This document shows positions 1 to 5,302 of a stretch of 7,529 nucleotides of DNA, piece by piece; the first letter of the stretch is position 1, and each line of letters opens with the position of its first letter. The position numbers and the translations under genes are program-made. The notes under the pieces are model-generated. The model was not told the origin of the DNA. It was given only the letters and a program-made list of their open reading frames with translations, and ran no database searches. The DNA comes from Clostridiales bacterium (lineage in GTDB: Bacteria; Bacillota; Clostridia; Christensenellales; CAG-138), in NCBI GenBank assembly GCA_003486785.1, contig DNFZ01000247.1, positions 1,385 to 8,913 on the forward strand, written 5' to 3'.

Positions 1-927
1 GTTATTGCATTGGGGGGCAACGCGCTGCAGGAAGCCGGGCAACCGGCGACGGCGGAGGCGCAGCTTGCGGTCGTGCTCAAAACTTCGGAGTACATCGCCA
101 AAATCATAGCCGCAGGCTACCAGGTTGTCATTGCGCATGGCAACGGACCGCAGGTGGGGCGCATTGTGCTGCAAAACGAGTATGCGGTGTCCGTCTCGCC
201 CGCGATGCCGTTTGACGTATGCGGCGCTATGAGCCAGGGTATGATCGGCTATCAGATTCAACAGGGGCTTGCAAAGGTGCTCAAGGAGCACGGCATCGAC
301 AAACAGGTCGTCACGCTCGTAACGCAGGTTGTCGTCGATCAGGACGATCCGAAGTTTAAAAATCCCTCCAAACCGATCGGCCCGTTCTATTCCGAGGAAG
401 AAGCCCGGCAAATCGCCGCGGAGAAGGGCTATATCATGAAGGAGGACGCGGGACGCGGCTGGCGCAGAGTGGTTGCATCTCCGCTTCCGGTCGAGATCGT
501 CGAGCTTGACGCGGCAAAGTGTCTGGTTGATAATGGATTCATCGTCGTCACGGTCGGCGGCGGCGGCATTCCGGTGATAAAAACCGCCTCCGGCGATATC
601 GAAGGCACGGCGGCTGTGATCGACAAAGACCTCGCGAGCGAGAAGCTTGCGGAGGATCTGGATGCGGACGCGCTGGTGATCCTCACGGCGGTTGAGAAGG
701 TCAGCATCCGTTACAACAAGCCCGACCAGCTGGATCTTGACACGCTCTCGGTTGCCGAGGCGAAGCGCTACATTGCGGAAGGGCATTTTGCGCCGGGCTC
801 AATGCTGCCAAAGGTCGAGGCTGCAATCCGGTTTGTAGAGAGCAAAAAAGGACGCAAAGCCATCATCACGTCGCTGGACAAGGCGCTCGATGCCATCGGC
901 GGTACGGCCGGCACGACGCTCTGCTAA
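1..927 (+). CDS. arcC: Carbamate kinase (5' end cut by window)
   Basis: This enzyme interconverts carbamoyl phosphate + ADP with ATP + carbamate, which decays to CO2 and ammonia. It is cytosolic and normally works in the ATP-making direction in fermentative pathways. The frame is open from base 1 and 308 residues are visible. Visible numbering shows GGNAL at 5-9, HGNGPQVG at 46-53, CGAMSQG at 74-80, DAGRGWRRVV at 149-158, GGGGIPV at 186-192, IDKDLAS at 207-213 and GHFAPGSMLPKVEAA at 261-275. All are hallmarks of the amino-acid-kinase-fold carbamate kinases. The family is about 310-315 residues long, so only a few N-terminal residues are missing upstream. The first in-frame start-like codon, TTG at 10, lies inside the conserved beta strand and is not the start. 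It is followed by a carbamoyltransferase and a cyclic amidohydrolase, which suggests that it consumes carbamoyl phosphate released in ureide breakdown. Identification is firm; the catabolic direction is inferred. Confidence 0.96.
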   Translation, partial: VIALGGNALQEAGQPATAEAQLAVVLKTSEYIAKIIAAGYQVVIAHGNGPQVGRIVLQNEYAVSVSPAMPFDVCGAMSQGMIGYQIQQGLAKVLKEHGIDKQVVTLVTQVVVDQDDPKFKNPSKPIGPFYSEEEARQIAAEKGYIMKEDAGRGWRRVVASPLPVEIVELDAAKCLVDNGFIVVTVGGGGIPVIKTASGDIEGTAAVIDKDLASEKLAEDLDADALVILTAVEKVSIRYNKPDQLDLDTLSVAEAKRYIAEGHFAPGSMLPKVEAAIRFVESKKGRKAIITSLDKALDAIGGTAGTTLC

Positions 928-999
928 AGCACAGAACGGGATGAGATTGGAAATTGGCACAGCACGGATCGGGTGCGCCACAAGGGCGCTTGAATCACG

Positions 1000-1014
1000 G
1001 AATATAGAATATTC
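1000..1014. repeat. Short AT-rich inverted repeat in arcC-pyrB gap
   Basis: GAATAT and ATATTC form a perfect 6-bp dyad around a 3-nt centre, 41 bases before the pyrB-type start. The 127-base gap (928-1054) shows no clear -35/-10 pair. The dyad could be a small operator or RNA hairpin, but arms this short can occur by chance. A weaker GCGCC/GGCGC hairpin lies just upstream at 975-989. No T-tract follows either, so neither is a terminator. Confidence 0.25.
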
Positions 1015-1040
1015 GCATCTGCGATAAACGAATTGAAACA

Positions 1041-1046
1041 GAGGAG
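1041..1046 (+). promoter_or_regulatory. Ribosome binding site fixing the pyrB start
   Basis: GAGGAG at 1041-1046 lies only 2 nt before ATG 1049 but 8 nt before the in-frame ATG at 1055. The second ATG is therefore the likely start. Confidence 0.75.
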
Positions 1047-1054
1047 ATATGCTT

Positions 1055-1987
1055 ATGAACTCGGAATTTTTAGGTCTGGACATTCTCAACGGCTATCAGT
1101 TTACCAACCAGCAGCTCGATACGATCATGAACACCGCCGCGCAGTATGAGAAGCGCGTGAAACAGGGTGAAGTGATTCGCGATCTTGAGGGCATGGTGGT
1201 GGCGAGCTTGTTCTTTGAGCCTTCTACGCGCACGCGCCTTTCGTTTGAGTCGGCGATTAACCGCACCGGCGCAAAGTGCATCTCCATGGCGGATGCGAAA
1301 GCCTCGTCGCAATCAAAGGGCGAGACGCTGCAGGATACAATCAGCACCATCGACGGCTACGTGGACGTGATCGTCATGCGGCATCCCGAGAAGGGCTCGG
1401 CCAATGTGGCGGCGGATATCGCGGTTCATCCCGTCATCAACGGCGGAGACGGCGCGGGCCAGCACCCGACGCAGGCACTGCTGGATATCTACACCATGCG
1501 CAAAGAAAAGGGGCACATCGGCGGCCAGACCATCACGTTCCTGGGCGATCTGAAATACGGACGCACGGTGCATTCGCTGGGCTATTTCATGCAGCAGCTT
1601 GAAAACAAGATGATCTTCTGCTCGCCGGAAGAGCTCAAAATGCCGGATGATATCACAAACGAACTGCGCGCGCGCGGAGCGGATATCACGGAAACGACGG
1701 ACGTTGCCGCGGCGCTCGCGGCGTCCGATTTTGTATACGTCACGCGCGTACAGCGCGAGCGTTTTCCCGATCAGGAGTCCTATGACCGCTGCAAGGGCAG
1801 CTATATCGTGAACAAAGAGCTGATCGGACGGGCCAAGAAGGGCATCACAATCCTGCATCCGCTTCCGCGCGTGGATGAAATTTCCACGGAGATCGATTCT
1901 TACGAGGGCGCGGCGTATTTCCGCCAGGCGCACAACGGCATGTATCTGCGCATGGCGCTGCTCGGGCTTGTGACCGGCAGAGTATAA
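1055..1987 (+). CDS. pyrB: Aspartate carbamoyltransferase, catalytic chain
   Basis: The enzyme catalyses carbamoyl phosphate + L-aspartate to N-carbamoyl-L-aspartate + phosphate, reversibly in principle. The protein is 310 residues, the size of E. coli PyrB. Its active-site residues are all present: S57-T58-R59-T60 in the carbamoyl-phosphate loop, K88 in SKGET (E. coli K84), R109 in MRHPE, H137 and Q140 in QHPTQ, R170 in GDLKYGRTVHSL, R231 and Q233 in TRVQRER (the aspartate-binding pair), and HPLP at 268-271. The aspartate-site residues and GDLKYGRTVHSL separate it from ornithine carbamoyltransferases and from the longer YgeW type. No pyrI regulatory gene follows; the next gene, 70 bases on, is a dihydroorotase-family enzyme. 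An alternative in-frame start at 1049 would add two residues but has poor SD spacing. With carbamate kinase upstream, the likely role is phosphorolysis of N-carbamoyl-aspartate. Pyrimidine synthesis remains possible. Confidence 0.93.
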   Translation: MNSEFLGLDILNGYQFTNQQLDTIMNTAAQYEKRVKQGEVIRDLEGMVVASLFFEPSTRTRLSFESAINRTGAKCISMADAKASSQSKGETLQDTISTIDGYVDVIVMRHPEKGSANVAADIAVHPVINGGDGAGQHPTQALLDIYTMRKEKGHIGGQTITFLGDLKYGRTVHSLGYFMQQLENKMIFCSPEELKMPDDITNELRARGADITETTDVAAALAASDFVYVTRVQRERFPDQESYDRCKGSYIVNKELIGRAKKGITILHPLPRVDEISTEIDSYEGAAYFRQAHNGMYLRMALLGLVTGRV

Positions 1988-2004
1988 ATCAAATCGTATA
2001 TCGG

Positions 2005-2029
2005 CGGGCATGACTTTCGTTCATGCCCG
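2005..2029 (+). repeat. Intergenic hairpin between pyrB and the amidohydrolase
   Basis: CGGGCATGA (2005-2013) and TCATGCCCG (2021-2029) form a perfect 9-bp stem with a 7-nt loop. It starts 18 bases after the pyrB stop and ends 15 bases before the next SD. There is no T-tract, so it is not a complete intrinsic terminator. A role in mRNA stability or processing is an inference. Confidence 0.55.
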
Positions 2030-2057
2030 TTCCGGCATCATGAGAGGAGTTTGAGAG

Positions 2058-3458
2058 ATGGTGTTTGATCGCGTGATCAAAAACGGCATGCTCGTGACAC
2101 CTGGGGAGTCGCGCAGGGCAAACATCTGCATCAAGGACGGCAAGATTGCAGCGATTACCGACCGCGATTCGCCCGTGACTGCAAGGGAAGAGACCGATGC
2201 GGCGGGCAAATTTGTGCTTCCCGGCCTGATTGATACCCATGTGCATTCCCGTGACGGCTACAAAGGCGCGCATCACAAGGAGGATTTCTTTCACTCCTCC
2301 ATGGCGGGCGCCTGCAGCGGCATTACGACCATTCTCGAGATGCCGAACTGCAATCCGGCTGTGTATGACGTTGCGCGCATGCAGGATCTCATCGCTTGCA
2401 TCACACCCAAGGCGCACGTTGATTTCGGCGTTTGGGGCCTCTGCCTTGGCGAACTGAACAACGCGTCGCTCCCTGCGCTTGCTGAGGCAGGCGTCATCGG
2501 GTTTAAGTTCTTCTGGGGGTATGCCATCGACGCAAAGAGCTATCAGTTGATCTATAACTACCAGGAGGGCATGGAAAACGTCATCCCGCCGCTGGATCAG
2601 GGCGAGGTGTACAAAATATTCCGCACGGTCGCTCAAACCGGTCTGCAGGTGGCAATCCACGCCGAGAATTTCGACATCATCAAACTCTTGACCGCAGAGG
2701 TTATGGCGACCGGCGATAAGAGCTATGCCGCAATGCTCCGCGCGCGCCCCTCCGTCTCGGAAACGACGATCATTGAAACGGCGATATTAATCGCCAAGGC
2801 GCTGGGGACGCATCTGCATATCCTGCATTTGGCCGCCGGAGACGGTGTAGAACTCATCCGCAGGGCGCAACTGGACGGCGTGCGTGTCACCGGCGAAACC
2901 TGCCCGCACTATCTCACACTCACGGACAGGGACGCAGAGCGCGTCGGCTCTCTGATCAAGGGGTATCCGCCCGTGCGCACGCAAACGGATCAGGGTCTGC
3001 TCTGGGCGGGACTGCTGGACGGCACGCTTACGCACGTCTGCTCCGATCATGCGCCGCACACGCCTGAGGAGAAGAAGCTCGACCTTTGGAGCGCGCCGGC
3101 AGGCATGGCGGCCATCGAGACCATGCCGCTCGTGATGCTCGACGCGGTCAATCGCGGCAAGCTCACCATCAACGAGTTCTGTCGCGTGCTTTCCGAAGCG
3201 CCCGCGCGCCTTTACAATCTTTATCCGCAAAAAGGGTCGCTCGCCGTCGGTGCCGATGCGGATCTCGTGCTCATCGATCTGCAGGCGCGCTATACGTTTG
3301 CGCAGGAATCTATGCATTCGCGCACGAAGCTCTCACCGTATGACGGCATGACGATGACTGGAAAGCCGGTTATGACCATCCTGCGCGGGACCACGATCGC
3401 AGAGAACGGAGAAATCGTCGGAGCGCCCACGGGTCACTTTATCCGCCCGGTCGGGTAA
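2058..3458 (+). CDS. Dihydroorotase-family cyclic amidohydrolase
   Basis: This 466-residue metal-dependent hydrolase of the dihydroorotase/hydantoinase/allantoinase superfamily opens cyclic amides in the cytosol. Metal ligands are visible: H61 and H63 (THVH), the likely carbamylated K150 (GFKFF), H201 (IHAEN), H257 (HILHL) and D330 (CSDHAPH). Two further features point to dihydroorotase rather than allantoinase: R65 directly after the HVH motif and N97 in EMPNCNP, positions that hold the dihydroorotate carboxylate in dihydroorotases. The length exceeds the usual 420-430 residues of class I dihydroorotases and is closer to allantoinases and hydantoinases. The C-terminal SPYDG and ILRG elements are shared by both groups. 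The ATG at 2058 follows AGGAG (2045-2049) by 8 nt. Beside pyrB, the expected product is N-carbamoyl-aspartate, formed from dihydroorotate or from 5-carboxymethylhydantoin, the five-membered ring isomer handled by a separate enzyme in orotate fermenters. Fold and chemistry are firm; the exact substrate is not. Confidence 0.85.
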   Translation: MVFDRVIKNGMLVTPGESRRANICIKDGKIAAITDRDSPVTAREETDAAGKFVLPGLIDTHVHSRDGYKGAHHKEDFFHSSMAGACSGITTILEMPNCNPAVYDVARMQDLIACITPKAHVDFGVWGLCLGELNNASLPALAEAGVIGFKFFWGYAIDAKSYQLIYNYQEGMENVIPPLDQGEVYKIFRTVAQTGLQVAIHAENFDIIKLLTAEVMATGDKSYAAMLRARPSVSETTIIETAILIAKALGTHLHILHLAAGDGVELIRRAQLDGVRVTGETCPHYLTLTDRDAERVGSLIKGYPPVRTQTDQGLLWAGLLDGTLTHVCSDHAPHTPEEKKLDLWSAPAGMAAIETMPLVMLDAVNRGKLTINEFCRVLSEAPARLYNLYPQKGSLAVGADADLVLIDLQARYTFAQESMHSRTKLSPYDGMTMTGKPVMTILRGTTIAENGEIVGAPTGHFIRPVG

Positions 3459-3483
3459 GCGCGCGCCGTCATTTGTGCAGCTT

Positions 3484-3516
3484 CAGTCGCGGCGCATCGC
3501 GCCGCGACTGGTTTTT
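3484..3516 (+). terminator. Strong intrinsic terminator ending the arcC-pyrB-amidohydrolase operon
   Basis: CAGTCGCGGCGC (3484-3495) pairs perfectly with GCGCCGCGACTG (3499-3510) around a 3-nt ATC loop. A single G and then TTTTT (3512-3516) follow. The 12-bp GC-rich stem plus T-tract, 25 bases after the stop codon, is a textbook Rho-independent terminator on the + strand. No matching T-tract lies on the other side. Confidence 0.92.
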
Positions 3517-3610
3517 CAGACTCTTTTCCGTCGCTTCGATTACGTCATGTAATTTTATACACCGGAAAATTCACATTAATTTATCTTATGGCTAGGGGAT
3601 ATCAGGCTTA

Positions 3611-3639
3611 TTGTTACGCCCAAATGGCTGTGTTATCAT
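3611..3639 (+). promoter_or_regulatory. Candidate sigma-A promoter for the ABC transporter operon
   Basis: TTGTTA (3611-3616, 4 of 6 to consensus) is separated by 17 nt from TATCAT (3634-3639, 5 of 6). A TG at 3631-3632 makes an extended -10. The surroundings are distinctly AT-rich compared with the coding regions. Transcription would start near 3646, giving a leader of about 107 nt. That leader is A-rich with no obvious stable structure, and I see no riboswitch. A short ATTAC-N5-GTAAT dyad at 3539-3553 lies about 90-110 bases upstream of the expected start and could be an activator site, but this is weak. Confidence 0.6.
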
Positions 3640-3735
3640 AAATAATCAACATCAGATCGATCGAATGCAAATCACTTTCAGAAAACGAAACAGAATAAAC
3701 ATACCAGGTACGAACTCTTTTGGACAGGACAGAAC

Positions 3736-3742
3736 GAGGAGG
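3736..3742 (+). promoter_or_regulatory. Ribosome binding site fixing the livG start
   Basis: GAGGAGG sits 10 nt before ATG 3753. It lies downstream of the alternative TTG at 3720, so the coding region starts at 3753. Confidence 0.85.
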
Positions 3743-3752
3743 CAGCGCACGT

Positions 3753-4529
3753 ATGGCATTGTTGGAAACCAAGGATCTCTCCATCAACTTCGGTGGACTA
3801 TGGGCGGTAAGCGATGTGGATTTTGCGATTGAGCCGCGGCAGATCATCGGCTTGATCGGCCCGAATGGTTCCGGTAAGACCACGTTTCTCAACATCGTGA
3901 GCGGGATCTATACCGCAACGAGGGGTGAGGCGTATCTCTGCGGAGAGAAGATTACAAACCTCAAACCCTATCAAATCTTTCAAAAGGGCATTTCGCGCAC
4001 CTATCAGTCCAGCCGCCTTTGCTGGAACCTCTCCGTTGCCGACAATCTCTTGATGGGCACCTACACGTCACAGAAACACAGCATCTTTGATGCGATTATC
4101 AGACCGTGCAAAGTCAACAATGAGATATATGACTATCTGGATCAGGGGCTTGAAATGCTCTCGTATTTCAATCCTGCTCTGGTCGACCGCAGATATGACC
4201 TCGCCAAGAACATTCCGCACATCGACCGCCGTCGAATCGAGATCACGCGCGCGCTGTTGAGCCATCCCAAGGTACTGCTGCTCGACGAGCCGACCGCCGG
4301 CCTCAACGATGAGGAAACCATGTCTATGATGGACGAGATCCGCATGATCAAGGAAAAGCTCGTGGATATCGCAATCATCATCATCGAGCACGACATGAAG
4401 GTGATGGAGAGTGTGCCGGAGAGGATCGTCGTATTCAACGCGGGCATGAAGATCGCCGAAGGTACTTATCAAGAGATCGTAACAGACCAGAACGTGATCG
4501 ACGCTTATATCGGAGGGGAGGACGAGTGA
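3753..4529 (+). CDS. livG: HAAT-family ABC transporter ATPase, LivG type, with degenerate signature motif
   Basis: This is one of two cytoplasmic ATPase subunits that power a Liv/HAAT-family importer. The protein is 258 residues, normal for LivG. It has Walker A GPNGSGKT (36-43), Q-loop Q85 (SRTYQ), Walker B VLLLDEP (174-180) with catalytic E179, and switch H213 (IEHDM). The long insert between Q-loop and signature and the C-terminal AYIGGE are LivG-like. The odd point is the ABC signature. Where LivG proteins usually read like NLPYGDQRRLEIARAL, this one reads NIPHIDRRRIEITRAL (153-168), so the invariant glycine is Ile157 and the glutamine is Arg159. The reading frame is clean, so this is substitution rather than a frameshift. 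It is the first gene after the promoter at 3611-3639 and overlaps the next gene by 4 bases (GTGA). Family assignment is firm; substrate is unknown. Confidence 0.92.
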   Translation: MALLETKDLSINFGGLWAVSDVDFAIEPRQIIGLIGPNGSGKTTFLNIVSGIYTATRGEAYLCGEKITNLKPYQIFQKGISRTYQSSRLCWNLSVADNLLMGTYTSQKHSIFDAIIRPCKVNNEIYDYLDQGLEMLSYFNPALVDRRYDLAKNIPHIDRRRIEITRALLSHPKVLLLDEPTAGLNDEETMSMMDEIRMIKEKLVDIAIIIIEHDMKVMESVPERIVVFNAGMKIAEGTYQEIVTDQNVIDAYIGGEDE

Positions 4530-5248
4530 GTATGGAAGCAATGAATCTTTTAGACGTCAACGGCCTTTTCACTTCCTACGGCCGCATCCCCATGCTCATG
4601 AACGTCTCCGTTGCGCTTAGCGAGGGCTGTGCATGCTGTGTGCTTGGCGCAAACGGCGCGGGCAAGAGCACGCTGGTCAAGGCCATCCTCGGCATGGTGA
4701 AAGCGGATCAGGGCAGCATTTTCTACAAGGGGCAGGATATCACCGCCTGGCCGACCAACAAGCGAATCGCCGCGGGCATCCAGGTCGCGTCCGCCGCTAC
4801 GGGTACCTTCACCAAGATGAGCGTGGAGACAAATCTCAAGCTTGGTGCATACAACATCAACGATCCGAAACTTCTCGCCGAGCGGCTGGAAGAGATCTAT
4901 GCTTCGTTTCCCGTGCTCAAGCAGCGGCTGAATCAAAAGGCGGGAACGCTCTCCGGCGGCGAACGCACGATGCTTGCCATCGCGCGCGCTGTCATCAACA
5001 AGCCGTCGCTATTGATCATGGACGAGCCCTCACTGGGCCTTGCGCCCATCGTGGTGGACGAAGTGTTCCGCATTGTGCGCAGACTCAATCAAAACGAGAA
5101 GATCACCATCATGCTGGTCGAGCAGAACGCGAAGAAGGCGCTCGCCGTCTCTCACGCAGGCTACATCATCCAAAAAGGCCAGATCATCTTCTCGGGAGAT
5201 ACCGAGACCCTGAAAAACAGCGAATTCCTTGAGAACCCCGTCATGTAG
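4526..5248 (+). CDS. livF: HAAT-family ABC transporter ATPase, LivF type, with altered Q-loop
   Basis: This is the second ATPase subunit of the importer and partner of the LivG-type protein. The 240 residues show Walker A GANGAGKS (41-48), a canonical signature LSGGE (142-146), Walker B LLIMDEP (162-168) with E167, and VEQN (198-201), where LivF proteins normally carry Gln instead of the switch His. The Q-loop region is odd: the usual VPEGRR(V/I)F reads ASAATGTF (88-95), removing the Glu/Gln. The GTG at 4526 overlaps the livG stop (GTGA) and has GGAGG (4512-4516) 9 nt upstream, which favours it. ATG codons at 4532 and 4541 are in-frame alternatives that would remove 2 or 5 residues. Tight coupling with livG implies balanced synthesis of both ATPases. 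Confidence 0.91.
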   Translation: MSMEAMNLLDVNGLFTSYGRIPMLMNVSVALSEGCACCVLGANGAGKSTLVKAILGMVKADQGSIFYKGQDITAWPTNKRIAAGIQVASAATGTFTKMSVETNLKLGAYNINDPKLLAERLEEIYASFPVLKQRLNQKAGTLSGGERTMLAIARAVINKPSLLIMDEPSLGLAPIVVDEVFRIVRRLNQNEKITIMLVEQNAKKALAVSHAGYIIQKGQIIFSGDTETLKNSEFLENPVM

Positions 5249-5278
5249 GCTATATTTTGCCCGAACAAGGCAAATAGC
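5249..5278 (+). repeat. Bulged hairpin between livF and the binding-protein gene
   Basis: GCTAT (5249-5253) pairs with ATAGC (5274-5278), and TTGCC (5257-5261) pairs with GGCAA (5269-5273). This gives 10 bp with a 3-nt bulge and a 7-nt loop. It begins at the base after the livF stop and ends 9 bases before the SD of the next gene. There is no T-tract. Confidence 0.45.
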
Positions 5279-5302
5279 AAATAATTTAAGGAGAAAAGCA
5301 AT

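Noticed and set aside
1055..1987. Ornithine, oxamate or YgeW-type carbamoyltransferase
   Set aside because: GDLKYGRTVHSL, the SKGET lysine and the TRVQ aspartate-site residues are aspartate carbamoyltransferase features. YgeW is also much longer (about 396 residues).
1313..2660. Long minus-strand open frames (232 and 223 codons) opposite pyrB and the amidohydrolase
   Set aside because: Both lie opposite strongly conserved genes, and neither translation shows a domain.
2058..3458. Plain allantoinase (AllB)
   Set aside because: The HVHSR and MPNCNP motifs are dihydroorotase-like, where AllB has HTHIS and MPLNQ. No other allantoin genes are visible. Kept only as an alternative.
3655..3662. GATCGATC palindrome in the livG leader
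   Set aside because: An 8-bp self-complementary site is too short and common to call an operator.
3720..3752. Longer LivG start at TTG 3720
   Set aside because: GAGGAGG at 3736-3742 lies inside that extension and is correctly placed for ATG 3753. The added residues do not resemble LivG N-termini.
3611..3832. A 73-codon + strand frame starting in the leader and running into livG
   Set aside because: It starts at the TTG of the candidate -35 element, overlaps the promoter and livG in another frame, and has no good SD.
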